Shown here in pieces: positions 32,650 through 40,814 of a stretch of 64,000 bases of DNA (position 1 is its first letter; every line of letters starts with the position of its first letter). The notes beneath the pieces were generated by a model. It had not been told where the DNA came from, made no database searches, and saw only the letters and a list, made by a program, of their open reading frames with translations. The position numbers were made by a program, and so were the translations under genes. Origin of the DNA: Streptomyces alfalfae (GTDB lineage: Bacteria > Actinomycetota > Actinomycetes > Streptomycetales > Streptomycetaceae); contig NZ_QEXM01000037.1 of the NCBI RefSeq assembly GCF_004127445.1, positions 236,564 to 300,563 of the forward strand, read 5' to 3'.

Positions 32650-33002
32650 CCGAGCAACTGGCCTCCGGCGAGCTGACCGAGGCCGTGGGCAGGGCGGTGC
32701 TCGCCACTGCGGGCGTCGCCTTCCTGCGGCCGGGGCTCGCCCAGCTGGTCCGGGCGTCGAGGACCATGGCCCGGGTGCGTCCCGGCGGCGCCGCGTCCGG
32801 CGGCCCTTCGTACGCCTCCGGGGTGCGGGTGACGCGGGACGCCGGGAACTGGCACGCCGAGGTGCACGTCGTGCTGCGCCGCGGTCACCGGGCCGTGGAC
32901 GTGACCCGGGCGGTGCGCGCGGCGGTCACCGAGGCCGTGCGGCGCGCGGCCGGGACGGCGGACGACCCGCGGGTGACGGTGACCGTGACGGGGCTCGTCT
33001 GA
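32646..33002 (+). CDS. small Gls24/Asp23-like envelope stress protein
   Basis: The 118-residue protein starts at a GTG that overlaps the preceding stop (GTGA), so it is coupled to the zinc-finger Gls24 gene. It shows the end of a Gls24-like fold: 'SGVRVTRDAGNWHAEVHVVL', 'VDVTRAVRAAVTEAVRRAAG' and 'PRVTVTVTGLV'. An N-terminal helix 'LTEAVGRAVLATAGVAFLRPGL' is mildly hydrophobic. It is the last gene of the sigma operon. Confidence 0.8.
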   Translation: MTEQLASGELTEAVGRAVLATAGVAFLRPGLAQLVRASRTMARVRPGGAASGGPSYASGVRVTRDAGNWHAEVHVVLRRGHRAVDVTRAVRAAVTEAVRRAAGTADDPRVTVTVTGLV

Positions 33003-33152
33003 CGCCCGCACGGGACCTGGCGCTGTTGCCGTTCGGTGACATGCGGGACACAGCTGTGACGTACGGGAGGACAACGTACGCGGGGTCCGGCGGGTCGTAA
33101 GGGATGTCAGAGCGGTAAGGCGGAGGAATCCGCCGACGACTTGGGGGACACG

Positions 33153-33764
33153 ATGATGAAGAGCACGCGTGTGAACAGGGGCCTGGTCGCCGCGGCAGCC
33201 GTGGTGGCGGCGGCCGGTGTCGCCGCCGGGACGGCGCCGGCCGCCGCGGCGGGGACGCCCCGCTTCCTCGCACCGTCCGAGCTGCCGCCGCACGCCACGT
33301 CCGCCTGGACCGCGGGGCCGGTCACGGCGGGGCAGCCGGACCCGCTGCCGATGTGTGTCGGCGAGGCGTTCCCGTCGACCTCCGTGCACCGCGCCTACCG
33401 CACGGAGCTGGACACCGGCGCCCTTCAGGTGACGGTCGTCGAGAGCAGCGAGCGGCGCGCCAAGGACTACGCGGCCCTGCTGCGCTCCAAGCTCGACGGA
33501 TGCGCGGAGAAGGTGATGGCGGAGAACCCCGACATCACCGCCGAGCAGAAGTACTACGGCAAGCTGAACGTCGAGGAGGGCGCGCATGTCTACGGCGTCC
33601 ACACGAACGCCTCGTGGGGCGCCACCGACATCAACATGTTCTCGGTGGGCCGTGACGGCACCACCGTGACGCTCGTGCAGTGGGGGCAGATGGGCGACTT
33701 CGACGACGCCCAGGTCGCCGACTTCAAGAAGACGACCGTCACGGCCGTGAAGAAGCTCCACTGA
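33153..33764 (+). CDS. secreted protein of unknown function
   Basis: The 203-residue product has a clear Sec signal peptide (MMKSTRVNRGLVAAAAVVAA) cleaved near AAAA-GTPRFL. The mature part has two cysteines (MCVGEAF and LDGCAEKV) that could form a disulphide and a compact alpha/beta pattern ending 'TTVTLVQWGQMGDFDDAQVADFKKT' (in two parts). No family is recognised; its size and pattern suit a lipoprotein-like or PknH-type sensor domain, but this is uncertain. ATG at 33153 with GGGGGA upstream. It is followed by a very strong hairpin. Confidence 0.85.
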   Translation: MMKSTRVNRGLVAAAAVVAAAGVAAGTAPAAAAGTPRFLAPSELPPHATSAWTAGPVTAGQPDPLPMCVGEAFPSTSVHRAYRTELDTGALQVTVVESSERRAKDYAALLRSKLDGCAEKVMAENPDITAEQKYYGKLNVEEGAHVYGVHTNASWGATDINMFSVGRDGTTVTLVQWGQMGDFDDAQVADFKKTTVTAVKKLH

Positions 33765-33789
33765 CCCACGGCCCACGGCTGCCGACCAG

Positions 33790-33831
33790 CGGCCCCGGCC
33801 GCCGGCCCACACGGGCCGGCGGCCGGGGCCG
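33790..33831. terminator. very strong hairpin terminator
   Basis: A perfect 19-bp GC stem (33790-33808 with 33813-33831) closes a four-base ACAC loop, 25 bases after the secreted-protein stop. The rest of the 269-bp gap up to the GlsB/YeaQ gene shows no gene. Confidence 0.85.
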
Positions 33832-34033
33832 GCGTCGTTCCCGTTCCGGGACCTCCTTCCCGCCTCACGGGGGACGTTGGTCCCGAATGCCGCCTCGGGC
33901 GCGGGGCACTCGATCGTCACGACCGGCTACTCCGGTCGCCGGACCCGTCTGGCGGTCCCTCGGCGTGTGGTCATGCTGAAGACGGGTACCGGAATGTCCC
34001 GATCGACATCGAAAGTGAACGGAAGGTAGCACC

Positions 34034-34300
34034 GTGGGCGTCATCGCCTGGATTCTGGTCGGCTTGATCGCGGGAGCGATCGCGAAGGCACTGACCCCGG
34101 GCAAGGACCCGGGCGGGGCGATCGTCACCATGCTGATCGGCATCGTCGGCGGCCTGCTCGGCGGCTGGCTCGGCAAGGTGATCTTCGGGGTGGAGTCGAT
34201 CAACGGCTTCTTCCACCTGTCCACGTGGATCGCCGCCATCGTCGGCGCCGTCATCGTCCTGTTCGTGTACCGCCTGTTCACCGGCCGTGCACGGCACTGA
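34034..34300 (+). CDS. GlsB/YeaQ/YmgE (transglycosylase-associated) stress membrane protein
   Basis: The 88-residue protein has three TM helices and the family signature: 'IAWILVGLIAGAIAKALTPG', 'GAIVTMLIGIVGGLLGGWLG' and 'WIAAIVGAVIVLFVYRLF'. Members are small membrane proteins induced by general stress; the biochemical role is unknown. GTG at 34034 with GGAAGGTAG nearby. It is 30 bases upstream of the DJ-1/PfpI gene, forming a two-gene stress operon. Confidence 0.92.
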   Translation: MGVIAWILVGLIAGAIAKALTPGKDPGGAIVTMLIGIVGGLLGGWLGKVIFGVESINGFFHLSTWIAAIVGAVIVLFVYRLFTGRARH

Positions 34301-34330
34301 GCAACCACAGCAGCAAGGAAAGGCAGCGCC

Positions 34331-34897
34331 ATGGCTGAGAACACCCTGAACGGCCGCCGCGTCCTGGCGGTCGTCTCCAACTACGGGATCGAGCAGGACG
34401 AACTGGTCGTGCCGGTGCAGCACCTGCGTGACCGGGGCGCGCACGTCGACGTGGCCGCCGTCTCGGCGGAGGAGATCCAGACCCTCGTCGGCGACAAGGA
34501 CCCCGGCAAGACGGTCCGGCCGGACCTGAAGATCGCGGACGCGGACGTGTCCTCGTACGACCTGCTCGTGGTGCCCGGCGGCACGATCAACGCCGACAAC
34601 CTGCGGCTCGACGGGGACGCCGTGGAGGCCGTACGCACCTTCGCCCGCAGCGGCAAGAAGGTTGCCGCGATCTGCCACGGCCCGTGGCTGCTCGTCGAGG
34701 CCGGCGTCCTGGAGGGCAAGACGCTCACCTCGTACGCCTCGGTCGCCACCGACATCCGCAACGCCAAGGGCGCCTGGGTCGACAAGGCCGTCATGCACTG
34801 CGGCGCCGAGGGCTGGGACCTCATCACCTCGCGCACGCCGGACGACCTCGACGACTTCTGCGGGGAGATCGACGCCACGCTCGCGGCGGCGGGCTGA
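34331..34897 (+). CDS. DJ-1/PfpI family protein (YhbO/YfkM-like)
   Basis: The 188-residue protein has the type-1 glutamine amidotransferase-like fold. The nucleophile elbow is KVAAICHGPWLLVEAG (Cys followed by His), with a conserved acid in IEQDELVVPVQHLRD and 'YDLLVVPGGTINADNLR'. PfpI/YhbO members protect against stress and have been described as deglycases or chaperones; which activity applies here is not evident. AAGGAAAGG precedes the ATG at 34331. It is co-transcribed with the GlsB/YeaQ gene and ends at a strong bidirectional hairpin. Confidence 0.92.
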   Translation: MAENTLNGRRVLAVVSNYGIEQDELVVPVQHLRDRGAHVDVAAVSAEEIQTLVGDKDPGKTVRPDLKIADADVSSYDLLVVPGGTINADNLRLDGDAVEAVRTFARSGKKVAAICHGPWLLVEAGVLEGKTLTSYASVATDIRNAKGAWVDKAVMHCGAEGWDLITSRTPDDLDDFCGEIDATLAAAG

Positions 34898-34940
34898 GAC
34901 GCCCTCCTTCGTCCGGCCCGCGCCGGGCACGGGACGCGGG

Positions 34941-34984
34941 ACACAGCGGTGGCCGGGAGGAAGACCTCCCGGCCACCGCTGTGT
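34941..34984. terminator. 20-bp perfect-stem bidirectional terminator
   Basis: ACACAGCGGTGGCCGGGAGG (34941-34960) pairs perfectly with 34965-34984 across an AAGA loop, between the convergent DJ-1/PfpI and YdcF genes. Confidence 0.85.
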
Positions 34985-34998
34985 GTCGGGACGGGTTT

Positions 34999-36003
34999 CT
35001 AGCGGGTGGCCCAGACGAGCACCCCGGCCAGGACGAAGAGCAGGCAGACTGCCGTGTTGATCCGCTTGTAGGCGACGAGGACGGCGGCGAACTCGCGGAT
35101 CGTCGCGTTGGGCCAGAAGTACGCGGCCGTCGGCGAGCCCACCACCTGGCCCCTGACGCCGGTCCGCCGGGCGGTGAGGGCGGCGCGGAAGGCGTGGTAG
35201 TTGTTGGTGACGACGACGCACCGGTAGCCGGGGTCGGCCCGCTCCATGATGGCCTTGCTGAAGCGCAGGTTCTCCTCCGTCGTCGTCGAGCGGTCCTCGC
35301 GTTCGATCAGTTCGGCGGGGAAGCCGCGGGCCGTCAGGTAGTCGGCCATGGCGTGCGACTCCGGCAGCTTCTCGTCGGGGCCCTGACCGCCCGAGGTGAT
35401 GAGGACCGGCGGGCCGCCGCGCCGGGAGAGCATCGCGTGCACGCTCCGCGCCCGGTCGAGGCGGCTGGCGAGCAGCGGCGGCACCGTGTCGCCGCCGATG
35501 AGACCTGAGCCGAGCACGACCACGAAGCCGGCCTTGCGGCGGACCCGCAGCCGCCCGTAGAGGAAGGCGTAGCAGACGAAGCACAGGAAGAGGAAGGACA
35601 GGTAGCCGGAGAGCCCGAGGGCGGCAGCGCCCGCCCCGAGGAGAACCGGGCTCCGTACGAGCGACGCCGTGACCACCAGGGCGATGACACCGACGATGGC
35701 GAGGGCGGCCATCAGGGAGAGCAGATTGGTGGGGCTCCGGCCCTCTTTGCGCACCATCCGCAGCCCGTTGAGGAAGAGCAGGCAGGTCAGTACGAGGATG
35801 CCGAGCGCGCCGAGCGCCAGCAGCGCACAGGCGATGACCGTGCCTGTCGTCGAACCGGATCGCAGCAGCCGCGACATCCAGGCGATGAGTCCGCAGACCG
35901 CGGCGAGTCCGAGGATCACCGCGTTGCCGAACCTGCGGCTCTCGCGCAGCATCCGCCAGCAGAAGAGGAGGAAAAGGAGGGCCGCCGGGGCGTAGACCAA
36001 CAT
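34999..36003 (-). CDS. YdcF/DUF218 family membrane protein (ElyC-like)
   Basis: The 334-residue protein has about five to six N-terminal TM helices, then a DUF218 domain: 'GFVVVLGSGLIGGDTVPPLLASRLDRA', 'PPVLITSGGQGPDEKLPESHAMADYL', 'EREDRSTTTEENLRFSKAIM' and 'RCVVVTNNYHAFRAAL' (each quoted in part). ElyC/YdcF proteins act in envelope polysaccharide metabolism in proteobacteria. A final TM segment (AVCLLFVLAGVLVW) closes the chain. The start is uncertain: the ATG at 36003 fits the family, and a GTG at 36030 has a slightly better ribosome binding site. Confidence 0.88.
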   Translation of the reverse strand: MLVYAPAALLFLLFCWRMLRESRRFGNAVILGLAAVCGLIAWMSRLLRSGSTTGTVIACALLALGALGILVLTCLLFLNGLRMVRKEGRSPTNLLSLMAALAIVGVIALVVTASLVRSPVLLGAGAAALGLSGYLSFLFLCFVCYAFLYGRLRVRRKAGFVVVLGSGLIGGDTVPPLLASRLDRARSVHAMLSRRGGPPVLITSGGQGPDEKLPESHAMADYLTARGFPAELIEREDRSTTTEENLRFSKAIMERADPGYRCVVVTNNYHAFRAALTARRTGVRGQVVGSPTAAYFWPNATIREFAAVLVAYKRINTAVCLLFVLAGVLVWATR

Positions 36004-36093
36004 CCGCACAGAGTATGGGCGTGCGTTCACGGCTCCGCGCGCGGGGGAGGGCAGGCCTCCCCCGCGCGCGGGACCGTCCCGGTGTGACGCTCG

Positions 36094-36729
36094 TCAGTGC
36101 CGGGTGGGGTGCGCCGACCGCTGGGTCGGCAGGCCGAACGGACGGCGGTGCGGTCGCGTGTGGCCGCTCAGCGCGTCGGCCCTGCGGTCCTGCGGGCGGG
36201 GCGTCAGCAGCTCGTGGAAGAGGTCGTGTCCGGCGAGCATGGCGTGCCGCAGGGCCTCGACACCGGCCTCGCCGGCCGCCGCCCGCCGCGCCGCTTCGTG
36301 GAGTTCGCGACTGCCGTGGGCGTGCCGCGGACAGTGCAGGGAGAGGGCGTCGGCCTGGCGCTCGCGGGACTCCGCGGGGAAGCCGCGCGCCACGGCCAGC
36401 CGGTTGAGCAGGGCGTTGGCCCGCGCCACCGTCTGGCCGGGGGCGTCGATGAAACGTGCCTGCAGATCGGCCCACTCGGCGCGGTACCGCTCACGGGTGG
36501 GCGTGCTCAGCCCCTTGACGCGGAGGCCGCCGAAGCGTCGCAGGCGCTCACTGAGCTCCCGTTCGGCGGCAGCCGTGTCCCCTCGGTGCTTCGCCACCGC
36601 TCGGTCGAACTCGGGACCGAAGCGGCGCCGGAGGTCGTCGGTGCTCGTCTGGTTCAGCGGGCGGGCGAGCAGCAGCGCAGTGATGATCGCCACGGCCGCG
36701 CCCAGGATGGCCAGCATGCTTACGGACAT
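36094..36729 (-). CDS. single-TM protein of unknown function
   Basis: The 211-residue protein begins with one TM helix (MLAILGAAVAIITALLLA) followed by a charged helical domain: 'RRRFGPEFDRAVAKHRGDTAAAERELSERL', 'RERYRAEWADLQARFIDAPG', 'ANALLNRLAVARGFP' (each part under 20). A similar arrangement, with conserved 'FGPEYDR' and 'W..IQARFVDDP', is frequent in Streptomyces near stress genes, but no function is assigned. The C-terminal 60 residues are His/Arg-rich and unconserved-looking. AAGGGCAGGCAC precedes the ATG at 36729, an unusual leader shared with the hemerythrin gene. Confidence 0.85.
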   Translation of the reverse strand: MSVSMLAILGAAVAIITALLLARPLNQTSTDDLRRRFGPEFDRAVAKHRGDTAAAERELSERLRRFGGLRVKGLSTPTRERYRAEWADLQARFIDAPGQTVARANALLNRLAVARGFPAESRERQADALSLHCPRHAHGSRELHEAARRAAAGEAGVEALRHAMLAGHDLFHELLTPRPQDRRADALSGHTRPHRRPFGLPTQRSAHPTRH

Positions 36730-36843
36730 GTGCCTGCCCTTCCGCGAAGACTCCCTCATGCGAGGCTTCCGCTACACCGTGTAACCATATGCGCGGCGAA
36801 TAAACGCGTTGGGTGACATTTCACTTCCGAGGCGGAGGTGAAT

Positions 36844-37422
36844 TCACCGCCCCTTCCGGGCCTCGCGCCGGGTGAAGCGGTGCCACCAGTGATGCCGCCG
36901 GGGATGCACGGCCCGGCCGAGCCTGCGCCCCAGGAGCAGATAGCCGAGCAGCGCGCCCGTGGTGTTGAGGATGACGTCGTCGATGTCGAAGGTCCTGCCC
37001 GTCACGAAGGCGCCCTGCGCCAGTTCGACGAGGACCATGGTGAACGCGGTGGCCAGCGCCACCCTGACCAGGCCGCGGGTGCGGGGCAGGAGCACGGGCA
37101 GCAGCATGCCGAACGGCACCCCGAGCAGGATGTTGCCGCCGATCTGCTTGACCGTGTCACGGAAGCCCGGCTGCGCCAGGTAGTCCCGTATGGAGTCCCC
37201 GGGCGTGAAGTTGCTGTGGGTCAGCGCCTCGGAGGCCGCCGAAGGCTCCAGCGTCAGCCGGGCGAGCACCACCGCGAAGGCGACCATCCCGGCGAAGGCG
37301 ACGAGCATCGCGGCCACCCGCGCCGGCGTCGACAGCGGCGCTCTGCGCGGCTCGGCCTCCCCGGTGACCCGCGCCGGGCCCTCGTGACGAGGTGCGCGCG
37401 CTGTTCGGCGTGTCCATGCCAT
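36844..37422 (-). CDS. VanZ family membrane protein
   Basis: The 192-residue protein has four to five TM helices and the VanZ core: 'DTVKQIGGNILLGVPFGMLLP', 'VALATAFTMVLVELAQGAFV', 'RTFDIDDVILNTTGALLGYLLL' (quoted in parts). The first segment is after a 35-residue basic N-terminus. VanZ in enterococci confers low-level teicoplanin resistance, but most family members have no tested role. ATG at 37422. It stands alone, 86 bases before the hemerythrin gene end on the same strand. Confidence 0.9.
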   Translation of the reverse strand: MAWTRRTARAPRHEGPARVTGEAEPRRAPLSTPARVAAMLVAFAGMVAFAVVLARLTLEPSAASEALTHSNFTPGDSIRDYLAQPGFRDTVKQIGGNILLGVPFGMLLPVLLPRTRGLVRVALATAFTMVLVELAQGAFVTGRTFDIDDVILNTTGALLGYLLLGRRLGRAVHPRRHHWWHRFTRREARKGR

Positions 37423-37507
37423 TACTGCCTCCGCCTTTCGCCAAGGGCTCGGCTCCCCGCGGTGGCGGCGCGCGTCGGATCGCGGCCCCGGCGGGCCGAG
37501 CCGGTGA

Positions 37508-38002
37508 TCAGCCGTGCATCATGCGTCGTACGTCGTCCACGTCCCCGCTGCACACGCGCAGTTGCTGGGCGCGCTCGCGCGCGAACGCGGCGCCGAGACG
37601 GGTGCGGCCGGCCCGGGTGACCCGCTCGCGGGCGTCCGCCAGGAGTGTCCGCTCCGTCTCGTCCGCGTAGTCGGTCACCGCGGTGACCAGTTCATCGAGC
37701 CGGGCGTCCCAGGCGCAGGGGCTCCGCTCGTCGGCCTCCAGCAGATCGAGCAGGGCCTCGGTCCCCTCGTCGTGGCGGGCGAGACCGCGCCGGATCTGGC
37801 CGTTGTCGATGCCTCCGTACCGCTTGAGCGCGGGATACACCTCCGCCTCCTCGGCCCGAACATGGGCGAGGTACAGCTGGGCGAAGTCCCGCAGCGCGTG
37901 GCGGCGTTCGGAGGGACCACCGTGGCGCAACTGCCGCAGCAGATCCTCCGCGATCCGGTGGTCCCGGAGAATCAGCTTGACTACGTCCTGCGAAGGGAAC
38001 AT
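37508..38002 (-). CDS. hemerythrin HHE-domain protein
   Basis: The 164-residue four-helix protein has iron-ligand motifs at the expected spacing: LRDHRIAEDLL (H, near 15), 'LYLAHVRAEEAEVYPAL' (HxxxE near 45-50), LARHDEGTEALLDL (HxxxE), and a last helix region with D/E in 'VTDYADETE'. Such domains bind a di-iron centre and respond to oxygen, NO or redox stress. ATG at 38002 with AGGCAGGCAC upstream, the same leader as the gene at 36729. Confidence 0.9.
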   Translation of the reverse strand: MFPSQDVVKLILRDHRIAEDLLRQLRHGGPSERRHALRDFAQLYLAHVRAEEAEVYPALKRYGGIDNGQIRRGLARHDEGTEALLDLLEADERSPCAWDARLDELVTAVTDYADETERTLLADARERVTRAGRTRLGAAFARERAQQLRVCSGDVDDVRRMMHG

Positions 38003-38199
38003 CAAGTGCCTGCCTCTCTGGTCCGCTTCCCCGCTCCGATACCCGGACCCGGCCACCTGATGCGCCGCACCAGCCGATCGGTGCGCCACCGCCCTCTCCG
38101 GGCAGGTGTCAGGAAGGCCGGGGAGAGGGTCATCCGCGGCGCTCGGCGGCGTTAGCATCAGACGCCGCTGACCTACGATGAGAGAACGGTTCTGCCGCC

Positions 38200-38625
38200 A
38201 TGGCCGACGACGCCTGCCTGTTTCTGCTGCCCGCACGCCACCCCCTGATCGGAGCGCCCCTCGCCGCGGTGGGCGAGCTGGAGTGCCGTGAGACCCCCGC
38301 AGTCCAGGGATGGCTGCACGCCCACGGGGTGTCGGCCTCGTCGGAGTTCGTCCGGATCCTCCCCGCGGAGACGGAGGCGATCATCCCGGAGGAGGCCGAA
38401 CGGCTGCCGGTCCCGCTGAGCCCGGAGGAGACCATCCGGGTCCAACAGGCCTGCGCGCCGCGGTCCGTGACGGACATCGAGTCCGAACTGCTGGACTTCC
38501 GCGACACCACGCGGGAGCGGGAGTCGCTCGTCCACCGCGCCCTCACCGCGGGCATCCCCGCGCCCCGCATCGCGCAGCTCACCGGTCTCGACCCGCAGGA
38601 GGTCGGCCGCCTCACCCAGGGCTGA
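38200..38625 (+). CDS. small protein with C-terminal HTH-like segment, function unknown
   Basis: The 141-residue soluble protein has no domain I recognise securely (it may belong to one of the Streptomyces DUF6003-like groups). N-terminal strands 'DACLFLLPARHPLIGAPLAAVGELEC' (in part) precede a helical segment. The C-terminus 'LVHRALTAGIPAPRIAQLTG' followed by LDPQEVGRLTQG looks like a helix-turn-helix of the kind that senses 'apply-at-next-step' in WhiB/HTH proteins. ATG at 38200. It is isolated between the hemerythrin gene (divergent) and a membrane-protein gene. Confidence 0.75.
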   Translation: MADDACLFLLPARHPLIGAPLAAVGELECRETPAVQGWLHAHGVSASSEFVRILPAETEAIIPEEAERLPVPLSPEETIRVQQACAPRSVTDIESELLDFRDTTRERESLVHRALTAGIPAPRIAQLTGLDPQEVGRLTQG

Positions 38626-38819
38626 CGGCGGGACCGGGCCCGGCCGGAGGGCGGGCCGCCGCGGAGCGGAACGCACCCCTCGGATCTGGTGCGACAATCT
38701 GCTCACCGGATCGCGGACCGTGGCTCCGGTCCGGTGCGGCGGTCGCGCCGCACGAGCGAGAAGCCGGGGCGGGCCCGGTGCGGTGGCGCACCCGGGCCCG
38801 GTGGCGGGGAGGATCGACG

Positions 38820-39260
38820 ATGACGCAGTGGCGGTACCACGCCGGGGACGCGGTGGAGTGGCGGCACATCGCCAGGGGCGCGAGGCCGGTCCCCGAACCC
38901 ATGGCCACGCCCTTCGTCTGGACGGCCGCCTCCTGGGGCTCCTTCGCGCTCATCGGCGTGTTCGACCTGCTCGGCGCCCTCGACCGCACCGGCTTCGCGC
39001 TGGCCGCGCTCTCCCTCCTCGCCGCGGCCCTCGGCGCGTTCGGCCGGTTCGCCGCGGCGCCGGGGACCGCGCTGCTCTGCTGGGCCCTGCTGAACGTGTT
39101 CGCCACCCACCCCACGGGTGAGATCTCCTGGGCGGGGCACCGGGACCCCGGCTGGATGGCCTGCCTGCTCGCGGCGGCCCTCATCGGCACGGCCACGGGC
39201 CGGCTGCTCTACGCCCGGGCCGCCTACCGCCGCGTCACGCCCTACGACGGAGCGGCCTGA
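38820..39260 (+). CDS. membrane protein of unknown function
   Basis: The 146-residue protein has four hydrophobic segments (FVWTAASWGSFALIGVFDLL, FALAALSLLAAALGAFG, GTALLCWALLNVFA, WMACLLAAALIGTATGRLLY). An aromatic N-terminus 'MTQWRYHAGDAVEW' precedes them. No family is recognised. ATG at 38820 with GGGGAGGA about 9 bases upstream. Its last 19 bases overlap the convergent YihY gene. Confidence 0.8.
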   Translation: MTQWRYHAGDAVEWRHIARGARPVPEPMATPFVWTAASWGSFALIGVFDLLGALDRTGFALAALSLLAAALGAFGRFAAAPGTALLCWALLNVFATHPTGEISWAGHRDPGWMACLLAAALIGTATGRLLYARAAYRRVTPYDGAA

Positions 39261-40150
39261 CCGGCGCAGCCGTCCTCGGTCACCGCGGGGCGGGGGGCCC
39301 GCACGCGGGCCAGCTCCACGGTGTACTGCGCCCCGGCGAGCAGCGCCAGGTTGGACACCCACAGCCACACCAGGAAGACCACGACACCCGCGAGCGAACC
39401 GTAGAGCTTGCCGTAGCTGCCGAACCCGGACGCGTACCAGGTGAACAGCGCCGAGGACACCAGCCACAGCAGCGCCGCGAGCACGCCACCGGGCAGACTG
39501 CGGCGCCAGCCGCGGGCGGCGGGCGGCGCGTTGCGGAACAGGACGAGGACGAGCAGCGCCACCAGGCAGAGCAGGGCGGGCCACTTCAGGAGCCCCCACG
39601 CCGTCTGCCCCGCGTCACCGACGCCGACGCGCCGGCCCACCCCCTCGGCGAGCGGACCGCTGAGCACCAGCAGGAGCGCGCTCGCCACCAGCAGCGCGAG
39701 CAGCGTGACCGCGGTCATCAGCACCCGGTGCGCCTTGCGCCAGACGGGCCGGCAGTCCTCCACCCCGTGCATCGCGTGCAGCGCCCGCCGGAAGACGGCC
39801 GAGTAACTGGACGCGGACCACACCGCGCTGACCGCCCCCGCCACCACCACGGTCAGCGCCGCCGAACGCGCGTCCGCCATGTCGCTGAGCGTCGCGTGCA
39901 GGGCGCGCCCCGACTGCGCGGGCGCCCAGTCCGTCACCACGGCTATCAGCGCCTCCGTGGTGTCCGGGCTGACCAGGCCGATGAGGCTGACGGTGACGAG
40001 GAGGGCGGGGAGCAGGGCCAGGATCGCGTAGTACGTCAGGGCCGCGGCCCAGTCGGAGACGTCGTCGTTCCACATGGACACGGGGGTACGGCGCAGGGCG
40101 GTGCGCCGCAGGCCCCACTCCGTGTCCCGAGGCGCGGGGTGCGCGGTCAC
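39242..40150 (-). CDS. YihY/BrkB family inner-membrane protein
   Basis: The 302-residue protein has six TM helices and the YihY pattern: 'DWAAALTYYAILALLPALLV', 'VVVAGAVSAVWSASSYSAVFRRALHAMHG', 'VLFRNAPPAARGWRRSLPGG', 'YGKLYGSLAGVVVFLVWLW' and 'NLALLAGAQYTVEL' (some quoted in part). This family, once mislabelled RNase BN, is of unknown function. The GTG at 40150 overlaps the upstream gene stop (GTGA), so they are coupled. The 3' ends of this and the membrane protein gene at 38820 overlap by 19 bases. Confidence 0.9.
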   Translation of the reverse strand: MTAHPAPRDTEWGLRRTALRRTPVSMWNDDVSDWAAALTYYAILALLPALLVTVSLIGLVSPDTTEALIAVVTDWAPAQSGRALHATLSDMADARSAALTVVVAGAVSAVWSASSYSAVFRRALHAMHGVEDCRPVWRKAHRVLMTAVTLLALLVASALLLVLSGPLAEGVGRRVGVGDAGQTAWGLLKWPALLCLVALLVLVLFRNAPPAARGWRRSLPGGVLAALLWLVSSALFTWYASGFGSYGKLYGSLAGVVVFLVWLWVSNLALLAGAQYTVELARVRAPRPAVTEDGCAGQAAPS

Positions 40151-40407
40151 CCCTGCTGCTCCGCCTCGCTCCGGTTCAGCCCATGGGCCAGTTCCTGGAG
40201 TACTTCGTGCTGGGTCTTCCCGGTCATTCCGGCGATCTGGAAGAGCAGCGCGGCGCACAACGCGGTGGCGCTGTCGGCGAGATGGTCGAGATTGCCGTCC
40301 TTCGCGCGTATGTCCGCGATGTACGCGTCCATCGCGGGCTCACCGGAAATGTAGGCCGTCATGGCCTCGATCCCCGCGCGTACGCGGTCGTAGTCGTTCG
40401 TCGTCAT
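40147..40407 (-). CDS. small protein of unknown function upstream of yihY
   Basis: The 86-residue acidic, helical protein ('YDRVRAGIEAMTAYISGEPA', 'MDAYIADIRAKDGNLDHLAD', 'SATALCAALLFQIAGMTGKT') has no recognised domain; part of a TPR- or phage-tail-like fold cannot be ruled out. Its stop overlaps the YihY start by four bases, so both are in one transcript. ATG at 40407. Confidence 0.8.
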   Translation of the reverse strand: MTTNDYDRVRAGIEAMTAYISGEPAMDAYIADIRAKDGNLDHLADSATALCAALLFQIAGMTGKTQHEVLQELAHGLNRSEAEQQG

Positions 40408-40466
40408 GACCGTAGACTTTCACGCCCACGGCGGCAGAACCTGCGGCAGGGGAGCCGCACGCCTGC

Positions 40467-40688
40467 TCAGGCGGCGTTTCTGCGCTGCGGCCGGGCCGCG
40501 CGGATGTGCCGGCTCTCCCGTTCCGGCGTCACCTCGCCCCCGCCTCGGATCAGGCGCAGGTGGTGCCGGCGGGCGTGCCGGGCGGTGCGGGGCCGGGTTC
40601 CGGGGGCCAGCAGCCGGTCCTCCAGCCGCGCCATCAGCAGGAGCAGGAGCGCCAGACCCGGCAGGAGCAGGACGGCGACCGTGATCAT
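40467..40688 (-). CDS. small membrane protein
   Basis: The 73-residue protein starts MITVAVLLLPGLALLLLLMA, one N-terminal TM helix, followed by a basic tail 'RLEDRLLAPGTRPRTARHAR' and 'HHLRLIRGG'. GGAAAGGGGAGCG precedes the ATG at 40688. Comparable short Streptomyces proteins with an early TM helix and 'RLEDRLL' exist; no role is known. Confidence 0.75.
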   Translation of the reverse strand: MITVAVLLLPGLALLLLLMARLEDRLLAPGTRPRTARHARRHHLRLIRGGGEVTPERESRHIRAARPQRRNAA

Positions 40689-40814
40689 GTCGCTCCCCTT
40701 TCCGTCGAGGACCCCTTGCGGGTGCCCGCGCGAGCGGGGAGGGAACTACGCGTCGACGTGAAGATTCCGCGAGGAACCGCCGGTGAAGGGCGAGGGGGCG
40801 GCGGGTGCGCGCGC

